From assembly GCA_937875885.1 (NCBI GenBank), contig CALEIO010000135.1, positions 1-14,983 on the forward strand: DNA of 14,983 nucleotides, given 5' to 3'. The stretch is from an uncultured Clostridia bacterium. Lineage in GTDB: Bacteria > Bacillota > Clostridia > Oscillospirales > Acutalibacteraceae. The position numbers and the translations under genes are program-made. Numbering within the stretch: the first letter of the stretch is position 1; every line of letters starts with the position of its first letter. A model generated the notes under the pieces. It saw only the letters and a list, made by a program, of their open reading frames with translations. It was not told the DNA's origin and made no database searches. Below, piece after piece: positions 7,796 through 14,342 of the stretch.

Positions 7796-9346
7796 TTACT
7801 TTGTGCGGACAATGGTGAAGGAAGATGCACAAACAGTTGCCTCTTTACCTGTGAATTCTACCTTGCCGATAGTGTAGAGGGTTTCTTTGATATCCTCTGC
7901 GAAGGGAATAGTCTCGTCCTTGTCGGAGGGGTTAACAAAGATTACATAGTCACCTCTGCGGTAAACAAAGGGATATTTCTCTTTCTCTGCATATACAACC
8001 TCAAAGCCTGAACCGTTGCCAAGCTGGGGGATTGAGTGACGCAGAGCGATAATATCTGTAACAACCTTGTAGATTGAGTCAGGGTCGTTCTTCTGATTCT
8101 CTACTGTGGGAGCATTCTCGAATGTATCAACAGGCAGATAAAGTTTGTCAGCATCTGCTGTGGAGAAGCCCATATTGGGTGTTGAATCCCACTGCATAGG
8201 AGTACGGGAGCCTGTTCTGGAGTAGCCGCCTTCTTTGCTTGTGAGCTCTTCCTGATAGCGCATACCAAGCTCGTCGCCATAGTAAAGGAAAGGTACACCG
8301 GGCATTGTGAAGATCATCGCCTGGGAAAGCTTGATTGTCTCTTTGTCCATATACCAGGTTGCGCGGGGCATATCGTGGTTGTTGGTCATAAAGGAGATGT
8401 AGCCCTTGTCCTTTGTAAGCTCATAGTTGGGAACGTATTCGTCAAGGAACTCCATAATGTCGCCCCTGCCGCTCTTGTGGAAGAATGCCTTGTTTGTGCG
8501 CTCCTCGTCAAGGTAACGGAAAAGCTTGGAGTAGCCGTTGCCGTAGTGGTCAAGGTAGAAGTCCATATGGAAGCCGCCGTCGATGATAGCTCTCTCAGGG
8601 TAGCACCACTCTGCAACAAGTGCACACTCGGGATAGTCTTTGTCCATCATCTCGCGGATGTCTTTCCAGATTTTTGCTGTGGAAGTTTTCTCTTTGTCCT
8701 CTTTAACAAGGGAGTCTGCCATATCAACACGGAAGCCGTCAGCACCCATATCCATCCAGAATCTCATAATATCTTTAAGAGCTTCTGCTGTAGCTTTGCA
8801 GTCGGGGTGGTCTGCGGGCAGCTGCCACTGGGGATATTTAACCTCGTGGAAGCCGTAGTTGAGAGCAGGCTGTGAGGAGAAGTAGTTAACAAGATAGTTA
8901 CCGTCTCTCTCGCAGATACCGCACATCAGGCGATAGTCAGCGGGAGCTTCCCAAACAGAGTTTGTGAAGATATAGCGGTTGGAAAATTCGCTCTTTGCAG
9001 CTTTCTTTGCCTCCTGGAACCAGGGGTTTGTGTCGGAGGTGTGGCCGGGAACCAGGTCAAGAAGCACCTTGATGCCCATTTCGTGAGCTGTGTCAAACAG
9101 ACGCTTCATATCCTCGTTTGTGCCGTAGCGGGCAGCAACCTGCTTGTGGTTTCTTACGTCGTAGCCTGCATCCATAAAGGGTGAGTCGTAGCAGGGGTTG
9201 ATCCACAGAGCGTTACAGCCCAGAGATTTAACATAGGGGAGCTTTTCGATAATACCCTGAAGGTCGCCGATACCGTCACCGTTGGTATCGTAGAAGCTCT
9301 GGGGGTAAATCTCGTAAAAAACAGCGGTTTCAAGCCATTTTGGCAT
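7796..9346 (-). CDS. Cytoplasmic GH13 alpha-glucosidase (oligosaccharide hydrolase)
   Basis: This 516-residue protein has no signal peptide and would act inside the cell on imported maltodextrins or isomaltose-type sugars. GH13 landmarks are clear: calcium-loop-like DTNGDGIGD at 20-28, nucleophile D208 in GFRVDMA, acid/base E246 in LVAEW, and D325 in TNNHD. RTPMQWD at 381-387 is typical of the oligo-1,6-glucosidase and trehalulose/dextran glucosidase lineage, and QPALN at 159-163 resembles its QPDLN region V, so alpha-1,6 activity is plausible. Region I reads DLVPGH (97-102), with Gly in place of the common Asn before His. A beta domain ends the protein. The start has GGAGG at 9356-9360 (complement), 9 bases upstream. 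It is convergent with spoIIE and divergent from the mecA-like gene, with its own promoter and terminator. Trehalose synthase or sucrose hydrolase activity cannot be excluded from sequence alone. Confidence 0.87.
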   Translation of the reverse strand: MPKWLETAVFYEIYPQSFYDTNGDGIGDLQGIIEKLPYVKSLGCNALWINPCYDSPFMDAGYDVRNHKQVAARYGTNEDMKRLFDTAHEMGIKVLLDLVPGHTSDTNPWFQEAKKAAKSEFSNRYIFTNSVWEAPADYRLMCGICERDGNYLVNYFSSQPALNYGFHEVKYPQWQLPADHPDCKATAEALKDIMRFWMDMGADGFRVDMADSLVKEDKEKTSTAKIWKDIREMMDKDYPECALVAEWCYPERAIIDGGFHMDFYLDHYGNGYSKLFRYLDEERTNKAFFHKSGRGDIMEFLDEYVPNYELTKDKGYISFMTNNHDMPRATWYMDKETIKLSQAMIFTMPGVPFLYYGDELGMRYQEELTSKEGGYSRTGSRTPMQWDSTPNMGFSTADADKLYLPVDTFENAPTVENQKNDPDSIYKVVTDIIALRHSIPQLGNGSGFEVVYAEKEKYPFVYRRGDYVIFVNPSDKDETIPFAEDIKETLYTIGKVEFTGKEATVCASSFTIVRTK

Positions 9347-9379
9347 AGTTGAATTCCTCCTTGAAAATAGATTTTTTTA

Positions 9380-9394
9380 TACACCTTTAGTGTA
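9380..9394. promoter_or_regulatory. Inverted repeat over the -10 element of the GH13 promoter, possible operator
   Basis: TACAC (9380-9384) and GTGTA (9390-9394) are exact inverted 5-base arms separated by 5 bases. The right arm is part of the -10 element of the minus-strand promoter at 9389-9417. A dimeric repressor bound here would cover the -10 element and transcription start. No known consensus is claimed. Confidence 0.3.
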
Positions 9395-9417
9395 CCACGA
9401 TTGCCTGATTATTTCAA
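9389..9417 (-). promoter_or_regulatory. Promoter of the cytoplasmic GH13 gene
   Basis: Read on the minus strand, TTGAAA (9417-9412) and TACACT (9394-9389) are 17 bases apart, and TGG directly precedes the -10 hexamer, an extended -10 feature. Transcription would start near 9382, leaving a leader of about 35 bases that carries the ribosome binding site. Confidence 0.65.
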
Positions 9418-9454
9418 TAAAAACTTATAGAAACTGGTATCCAAAAACAATCAC

Positions 9455-9483
9455 TTGCAAAGTACGGGCTGTGTGAATAATAT
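9455..9483 (+). promoter_or_regulatory. Weak candidate promoter of the mecA-like gene
   Basis: TTGCAA (9455-9460) and TAATAT (9478-9483) are 17 bases apart, each matching 4 of 6 consensus bases. TATGAT at 9481-9486 is a better -10 but at a 20-base spacing. The gene needs a promoter here because its upstream neighbour is divergent. Confidence 0.35.
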
Positions 9484-9532
9484 GATAACAGAGCAGGTGT
9501 TTGTTATACCCTGCGCTAAAGGAGGGGAAGAT

Positions 9533-10102
9533 ATGACCATTGAACAACTGGACACAACAAAAGTGCTGATATCCCTTGGCAATGAGGATATGAAAAGCTT
9601 TGACCTGCATATAAGCACTATGAGCTTTTACAGCGAAAAATCAAAGAAAGTGCTGCTGCGGCTTCTGAACCTTGCTTGTATGAAAGCAGGTTTGAGCTGC
9701 AAGAATAAGAGTGTGCTTATGGAAGCTCTTCCTCACCGGAGCGGATGCCTGATACTTGTTACAATGCTGGAGCAGAAGAAAGGCAGAATATACAAGGTCA
9801 GGGGTGGAAACAGATATCCTTGCTTTGTGTTTGAAAATGCAGAAAAACTGCTCTGTGCCGCAGAGGAATTTTATCGGCAGAAAATACACATCGGCGGCAA
9901 CAGCCTGTGGCTGTGGAAAGATAAGTATTACCTTGTGTCAGATTCTGTAATGCTTAAAGCGGCAGCCCGACGCAAGCTTATGGAATATTCTGCTGAACAG
10001 AGGGTTACTTCTGTGCAGATTTCCCGTATAAAAGAGCAGGGCAGAGTAATCTGTCCGCAAAAAGGGCTGGAAACTATAGGCAGAAGAATTGCATCGGGAT
10101 AA
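9533..10102 (+). CDS. mecA: MecA-like adaptor protein for the ClpC protease
   Basis: The 189-residue product matches the two-domain layout of MecA, the Firmicutes adaptor that feeds proteins to ClpCP (unrelated to methicillin resistance). Residues 1-80 fit the N-terminal substrate-binding domain (start MTIEQLD, a GNEDM segment, and a final stretch ending G71-CLILVTM). Residues 95-186 fit the ClpC-binding domain: FVFENAEKLL, then LWLWKDKYYLV, KLMEYSAE, and RIKEQGRVI followed by GLETIGRRI. B. subtilis MecA has 218 residues and a long acidic linker; here the linker is only about 15 residues and basic (EQKKGRIYKVRGG). I place the start at 9533 because GGAGG at 9521-9525 lies 7 bases before it; upstream in-frame codons lack such a site. 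The assignment rests on pattern similarity read by eye and is good but not certain. Confidence 0.7.
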   Translation: MTIEQLDTTKVLISLGNEDMKSFDLHISTMSFYSEKSKKVLLRLLNLACMKAGLSCKNKSVLMEALPHRSGCLILVTMLEQKKGRIYKVRGGNRYPCFVFENAEKLLCAAEEFYRQKIHIGGNSLWLWKDKYYLVSDSVMLKAAARRKLMEYSAEQRVTSVQISRIKEQGRVICPQKGLETIGRRIASG

Positions 10103-10132
10103 GAAAACTTTCAGAGTGTCAGAATAGCATAG

Positions 10133-10178
10133 AAAAAAGAGCCACCGTCGAAGATATCCGACAGGTGGCTCGGTTTTT
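10133..10178. terminator. Bidirectional terminator shared by the mecA-like and htrA-like genes
   Basis: GAGCCACC (10139-10146) pairs with GGTGGCTC (10164-10171), extended by GTCG/CGAC with one bulged A. On the minus strand the stem is followed by six T (complement of 10133-10138); on the plus strand by GGTTTTT. The stop codon of the protease gene (10177-10179) overlaps the plus-strand T-run, so the hairpin begins directly after that gene. Confidence 0.88.
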
Positions 10179-11940
10179 ATTGCTGTGTTTCGCCTTCGTC
10201 AGCCATAAGTGTTATGGTTACATCGTAGGTTTTGTTTGTTTCAAGTCGGTACAGAGTAAGGGTTACTTTGTCGCCGGGTGTGTGTTCTCCAAGGATTCCG
10301 TATATCTGGGAGAAAGAGGTTACTTCTTCTCCGTCAATCTTTGTAAGTACATCGTTTGTCTGGATTCCCACATTATCGCAGGGGCCGTCCTTTGAAATTT
10401 CACCGATAAGAATTCCCTTGGGGATTCCGTAGTACTGCTGCATAGAGGAGCTAGCCTCCTGACCTGAAATACCAAGACGTACACGGTCGCTTACATATCC
10501 CTGGGCAATGAGGTCGTTGATAATCTCTTTTACCTTGGTGCTGGGGATTGCAAAGCCCATTCCTTCGTAGGAGCTGGCACTGATTTTTGCAGTATTGATG
10601 CCGATTACCTGACCCTGCATATTGCACAGAGGTCCACCGGAATTACCGGGGTTTATGGCAGCATCTGTCTGGATATAAGAAACCTGGGAGGAGAGGGCGA
10701 GTTCTCTGTCAAGGGCAGAAACAACACCTCTTGTGAGAGAGTTCTGGAATTCGATACCGCCGGGATTGCCCACAGCAATAACATCCTGCCCAACCTCAAC
10801 ATATTTGGAATCGCAGAATTCTGCGGGGGTTAAATTCTTTGCATTGATTTTGAGCACAGCAAGGTCTGTTCTGGAGTCAAAGCCAATAACTTTTGCTTCG
10901 TAAACAGTGCCGTCGCTTACCACAACACGAACATCGTAGAGTGTTCTGCTGTCGCCGATAACGTGGCTGTTTGTTGCAACGTAACCATCTGCAGTGAGAA
11001 CGATGCCTGTGCCCTGGGAAGTGGGATCACCACCGGAAAAACCTGCTTCGTAGCAAACTACGCCGATTGTGGAGGGAGCCACTTTTTTGTAAGCGTACTG
11101 GTTTGTATATTTGCCTGTATTTGCGCTGTCATCGGGCAGGGGATTCAGGTCGATGGAAATATTTCCGGAGTAAAAATCCTTTTCGTTTGTATCGGGCAGA
11201 GGAATTATCTCGGTGTCATCTTTTTCGTTGTCTTCTGCAGGAGCTGTTGTGGAAGGCTCGGTTTTTTTAGGGGGTTCATCGTTTCTGTCTTCGTCATAGA
11301 GAGTGGGTACGGTGGCATCTGTGTCACCTACAGAAGAGCCGATAATGTATCCGCACATAGAGAAGAATCCCAGAGCAAATATGCCGATGAGAATCCACAT
11401 ACATACAAGAAATGCAGTTGCACCCTTTTTTCTTTTGGGAGGAGTAGGTTGTGTGGGGGGCTGCATGGGATAGGGCATATAGTAATATCCCCGTGCAGGA
11501 TTTTGTGCAGGATTACCCTGGGGAGGATAAGCTCCATAATAAACAGGCTGTGGAGTGGGGGTTACGGGAGCTTCTGTGGGTGCTGTTGCTGCTGTAGGCG
11601 CTGTGTTCTCTGCTACGGGGATTTCAGCAGCTGAATTATCGGAAATTTCTGCAGATTCAGCTTCTGTGTAATCATCTGTTTCTATAGCATCGGGAGTGTT
11701 TTCGGCAACAGTTTCTGAAACATCGACAGATTCTGCTGTGTTGAGAAGAATGTCAGAGTCTTCTGCTGCATTGTCTGTGTCGGCAGGAGTTTCTTCTGCG
11801 GTGAGGGGTGATGTGTCAGCTGTATCTTCGGTACCCTCTGCAGCAACGTCATCTGCAACGGGTGTAGATGACTCTGTTGTAGGCTCCTCGGGGTTTGGAG
11901 TAAGTGGAGTGTTTTCCATTTCAAAGGGATTATAGCTCAT
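10177..11940 (-). CDS. Membrane-anchored HtrA/DegP-type serine protease with PDZ domain
   Basis: This 587-residue protease would degrade or refold damaged proteins outside the membrane. Residues 1-130 are acidic and rich in Thr, Ala, Glu and Pro, hence probably disordered in the cytosol; 131-170 are rich in Pro, Tyr and Gln and end in a basic KRKK. One transmembrane helix spans about 174-200, followed by a polar linker. The protease domain (about 285-470) has the full triad H326 (TNSHV), D359 (TDLAVL) and S434 (GNSGGPL), and a PDZ domain covers about 485-580. The start is the ATG at 11940-11938: GGAG lies 8 bases upstream and the codon overlaps the kinase stop by one base (TAATG), so translation is probably coupled. 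Longer upstream starts would read into the kinase gene. As third gene after a two-component pair it resembles the CssRS-HtrA arrangement. Confidence 0.92.
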   Translation of the reverse strand: MSYNPFEMENTPLTPNPEEPTTESSTPVADDVAAEGTEDTADTSPLTAEETPADTDNAAEDSDILLNTAESVDVSETVAENTPDAIETDDYTEAESAEISDNSAAEIPVAENTAPTAATAPTEAPVTPTPQPVYYGAYPPQGNPAQNPARGYYYMPYPMQPPTQPTPPKRKKGATAFLVCMWILIGIFALGFFSMCGYIIGSSVGDTDATVPTLYDEDRNDEPPKKTEPSTTAPAEDNEKDDTEIIPLPDTNEKDFYSGNISIDLNPLPDDSANTGKYTNQYAYKKVAPSTIGVVCYEAGFSGGDPTSQGTGIVLTADGYVATNSHVIGDSRTLYDVRVVVSDGTVYEAKVIGFDSRTDLAVLKINAKNLTPAEFCDSKYVEVGQDVIAVGNPGGIEFQNSLTRGVVSALDRELALSSQVSYIQTDAAINPGNSGGPLCNMQGQVIGINTAKISASSYEGMGFAIPSTKVKEIINDLIAQGYVSDRVRLGISGQEASSSMQQYYGIPKGILIGEISKDGPCDNVGIQTNDVLTKIDGEEVTSFSQIYGILGEHTPGDKVTLTLYRLETNKTYDVTITLMADEGETQQ

Positions 11941-13415
11941 TATTTGTTCTCCTTTATGTTTTGGGGAAGTTCTTTTTGCTTTTTTGGTGCATCGGGAAGC
12001 CAGAAAATGAATCGGCAATATTCGCCGGGCTTACTTTCAACAGTGATGTTTCCTGAATGCAGATGAATTATGGAGCGGACAATGTAAAGTCCCAGACCCA
12101 TACTTTTTTTGTTGATGCTTCGGGACTTGTCAGCTTTATAGAATTTATCAAAAATCAGGGGAAGGTCCTCGGTGGGGATTCCCTCGCCGCTGTTTTCTAC
12201 GTAAACATAAACCTTGCTATCTTTGTGAGAGAAACCGAAGCGGATGTAACCTTCGGCAGGTGTGAATTTAACTGCATTTTCCACAAGATTGTATATAACC
12301 TGATGAATCAGGTCGCCGTCACCGAAAGCCGTAATATCTTCGTCGCAGTCCAGCCCCTCGATGCTGAATTTGTTTTTTTCTATCTCGTTTTCAAAGCCCA
12401 GAAGAACATTGAAAACTGTGTTCTGAATCACAAAGGGAGCCTTTTTTACGTTGATTTCTCCGCTGTCGATTTTTGAGAGGGAAATCATAGATGTAACAAG
12501 TCGGTTAAGGCGTTTTATTTCATTGGAAATTATTTTAAGGTAGTGTTTCTGCTCTTCTGCGGGAATGGTTTCGTCCAGAATTCCGTCGATGTATCCTGCA
12601 ATGGTGGTCATTGGGGTTTTAAGCTCGTGAGATACGTTTGCAATGAAGTTTCTGCGCATACCTTCAGAGGCTGCAAGTGAGTCTGCCATTTCGTTGAAAG
12701 CTGTGGCAAGCTCGCCCATTTCGTCATTTGTTCTGATGTGACCTCGGCTCTCAAAATCTCCTCGGGCAAAGAGCTTTGCAGTGTCTGCCATCTGCTTGAG
12801 GGGACGGGTTGTGTTGTAGGCATAAACTGCAGAAAGCAGGAAGATTATTGCAGAAGCAATGAGCACAGTCCAAAGCAGGATTCCGTAAACATTGGGTGCA
12901 TAGTCGGATGTCCACAGGGTTGACTGTGCCACAAAGCAGTAACCAAGCACCTTTTCGCCGTTGTTGTGGGCGGTGAAAGGCAGAGTGTAAATATAGTATT
13001 GTTTATTGTAAATATTCTGCAGGGTTCCGTGTTCATAGTGGTCGCCGTCGGCTATCTCTTCCATAACAGAAAGGGGAAGAAATGTGTTGGGGACAATAAG
13101 CTCTGTGTCTGTGGAGTGGAGCACACATCCGCCGTTGTCGGCAATGAATATCAGTGCATGCATAGATTCTGACATAGAGTTGAGAGAGGTGCGCAGTATG
13201 CTGAACTGATCCTTGTTCAGGGAATAGATATTGTCTCCCGAAACCTCACCCAGATAACTTGCAACGGAGGTTGCGTTGCTCTCAAGGGTGGAACGCTTCA
13301 GGTTGCCTATATGTTTTGAAACAGGAAAGGCAAGAATTCCGCACAATATTATAATGCACGCCAGAGCGATTGATAAACTGAAAAACAGAAAACGCCTGAA
13401 TACAGATTTGGTCAT
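11940..13415 (-). CDS. Membrane sensor histidine kinase with HAMP domain
   Basis: The 491-residue protein is the sensor of a two-component system. TM1 lies at about 9-31 and TM2 at about 176-200, enclosing an extracytoplasmic sensor domain of about 145 residues of unknown ligand. A HAMP linker (200-252) leads to the HisKA helix with phospho-acceptor H263 (VSHELKTP) and to the HATPase domain: N box near N380 (LVENAVKF), G1 box NSGEGIP at 408-414, F box FDKFYK at 422-427, and G2 box MGLGLYIV at 439-446. All catalytic motifs are intact. The start has GAGG 6 bases upstream. It follows the response regulator gene after 24 bases and shares one base with the protease gene, so all three form one operon. 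The ligand cannot be read from sequence; a misfolded-protein or envelope stress signal is inferred from the protease. Confidence 0.92.
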   Translation of the reverse strand: MTKSVFRRFLFFSLSIALACIIILCGILAFPVSKHIGNLKRSTLESNATSVASYLGEVSGDNIYSLNKDQFSILRTSLNSMSESMHALIFIADNGGCVLHSTDTELIVPNTFLPLSVMEEIADGDHYEHGTLQNIYNKQYYIYTLPFTAHNNGEKVLGYCFVAQSTLWTSDYAPNVYGILLWTVLIASAIIFLLSAVYAYNTTRPLKQMADTAKLFARGDFESRGHIRTNDEMGELATAFNEMADSLAASEGMRRNFIANVSHELKTPMTTIAGYIDGILDETIPAEEQKHYLKIISNEIKRLNRLVTSMISLSKIDSGEINVKKAPFVIQNTVFNVLLGFENEIEKNKFSIEGLDCDEDITAFGDGDLIHQVIYNLVENAVKFTPAEGYIRFGFSHKDSKVYVYVENSGEGIPTEDLPLIFDKFYKADKSRSINKKSMGLGLYIVRSIIHLHSGNITVESKPGEYCRFIFWLPDAPKKQKELPQNIKENK

Positions 13416-13439
13416 ATTATTCCTCGGCTTTTAGTAAAG

Positions 13440-14129
13440 TTAGTCCAGAGTTACAAATTTATATCCTCTTGCCCAGACAGTACGGAGCTCCCATTTGTCG
13501 GAAGCACCGTCGATTTTTTCGCGGATTCGCTTGATGTGCACATCAATGGTGCGGCTTTCTCCGCAGTAGTCAAATCCCCACACCTCGTCCAGCAACTGGT
13601 CACGTGAAAACATCTGGTTGGGGTTACTTGCCAGGTGATAGAGCAGCTCGAGCTCTTTGGGCGGAGTGCTGATGAGTTCACCTTTTACCTTAAGCTCGTA
13701 GTTTGTCAGGTTGATTACAAGGTTATCGTACTGTACCTCTTTGACGGGTGTGGTTTCAGGTGTGCTTGTACGTCTGAGTACAGCGCGCACTCTTGCCACA
13801 ACCTCTTTTGTTTCAAAGGGTTTTACTATGTAGTCATCGGCACCCAGCTCAAGTCCCAGCACCTTGTCAAAGGTTTCGTCCTTTGCGGTAACCATAATGA
13901 TGGGACACTGGGATGTTTTTCTGATTTCTCTGCACACCTGCCATCCGTCAAGTTTGGGCAGCATAATGTCAAGGAGAATCAGGTCGGGCTTTTCTGACTC
14001 AAAAAGGTTGAGTGCAGTTTCACCATCTTCAGCAATGAGAGTTTCGTATCCCTCTTTTTCCAGATAAAGGCGAAGAAGATTGCATATATTGCTGTCGTCA
14101 TCAACTATAAGAATTTTGTGGAATCCCAT
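13440..14129 (-). CDS. OmpR/PhoB-family response regulator
   Basis: The 229-residue protein is a standard DNA-binding response regulator and the evident partner of the kinase encoded 24 bases downstream. The receiver domain (about 3-118) has the acidic pair D10-D11, phospho-acceptor D54 (LLDIMLP), T81 and K103 (VKPF). The winged-helix domain (about 130-227) has the family's PPKELELL, SRDQLLDEVWG, RTIDVHIKRIREKI and RGYKF segments. The start is set at 14129 because GGAGG (complement of 14138-14142) stands 8 bases before it; an upstream in-frame ATG at 14153 would add 8 residues and lacks a ribosome site. It is probably autoregulated through the direct repeats upstream and would control the kinase and HtrA-type protease genes in the same transcript. 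Confidence 0.93.
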   Translation of the reverse strand: MGFHKILIVDDDSNICNLLRLYLEKEGYETLIAEDGETALNLFESEKPDLILLDIMLPKLDGWQVCREIRKTSQCPIIMVTAKDETFDKVLGLELGADDYIVKPFETKEVVARVRAVLRRTSTPETTPVKEVQYDNLVINLTNYELKVKGELISTPPKELELLYHLASNPNQMFSRDQLLDEVWGFDYCGESRTIDVHIKRIREKIDGASDKWELRTVWARGYKFVTLD

Positions 14130-14171
14130 AACTGACACCTCCATAAAGTTCAATGTAAATATTTCATTTAT

Positions 14172-14203
14172 ATTATATACGTTTTTTCTCTGGGTTTAGT
14201 GAA
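14172..14203 (-). promoter_or_regulatory. Candidate promoter of the regulator-kinase-protease operon
   Basis: A perfect TATAAT lies on the minus strand at 14177-14172, about 30 bases before the ribosome site. No good -35 hexamer is found at 16-18 bases; TTCACT at 14203-14198 is 20 bases away. A strong -10 without a -35 is the usual layout of an activator-dependent promoter. Confidence 0.55.
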
Positions 14204-14257
14204 TAATTTAGAAACAAAGGGGGATAAAATCTAAATATTTCGTGAAGAAAAAGTGAA
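14199..14257 (-). promoter_or_regulatory. Phased TTCAC direct repeats upstream of the operon, possible response-regulator site
   Basis: On the minus strand TTCAC occurs at 14257-14253, 14246-14242 and 14203-14199. The first two are 11 bases apart, the third 43 bases (about four helical turns) further, overlapping the -35 position. OmpR/PhoB-type regulators bind direct repeats with a period of 10-11 bases. The link to the regulator encoded here is inference. Confidence 0.4.
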
Positions 14258-14275
14258 TTTGTTAATAACTTGGCT

Positions 14276-14308
14276 ATAAAAAGACCCTGCAGAGAAGGCT
14301 CTGCAGGG
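14276..14308 (-). terminator. Intrinsic terminator of the aminotransferase gene
   Basis: CCCTGCAGAG (14285-14294) and CTCTGCAGGG (14299-14308) are exact inverted repeats with a 4-base loop. On the minus strand the stem is followed by TCTTTTTATA. It ends transcription of the aminotransferase gene 34 bases after its stop and separates it from the regulator operon promoter. Confidence 0.9.
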
Positions 14309-14342
14309 CAATGTTGGGTTATCTGAATTGCATACCGATGTA

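Noticed and set aside
8375..8875. Plus-strand open frame of 166 codons opposite the cytoplasmic GH13 gene
   Set aside because: The GH13 gene on the minus strand has all catalytic motifs across this stretch; the plus-strand frame gives a Val/Cys-rich product without recognisable features.
10963..11634. Plus-strand open frame of 223 codons opposite the HtrA-type protease gene
   Set aside because: It covers the transmembrane and low-complexity part of the protease gene, and its Cys/Gly-rich translation mirrors that biased composition.
11941..12018. Longer N-terminus of the HtrA-type protease starting at 12018
   Set aside because: It would overlap the kinase gene by 79 bases, and the ATG at 11940 has a good ribosome site and a TAATG coupling with the kinase stop.
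14130..14153. Longer response regulator starting at 14153
   Set aside because: The extra eight residues would run through the GGAGG site at 14138-14142 that serves the ATG at 14129, and receiver domains normally begin where that ATG does.
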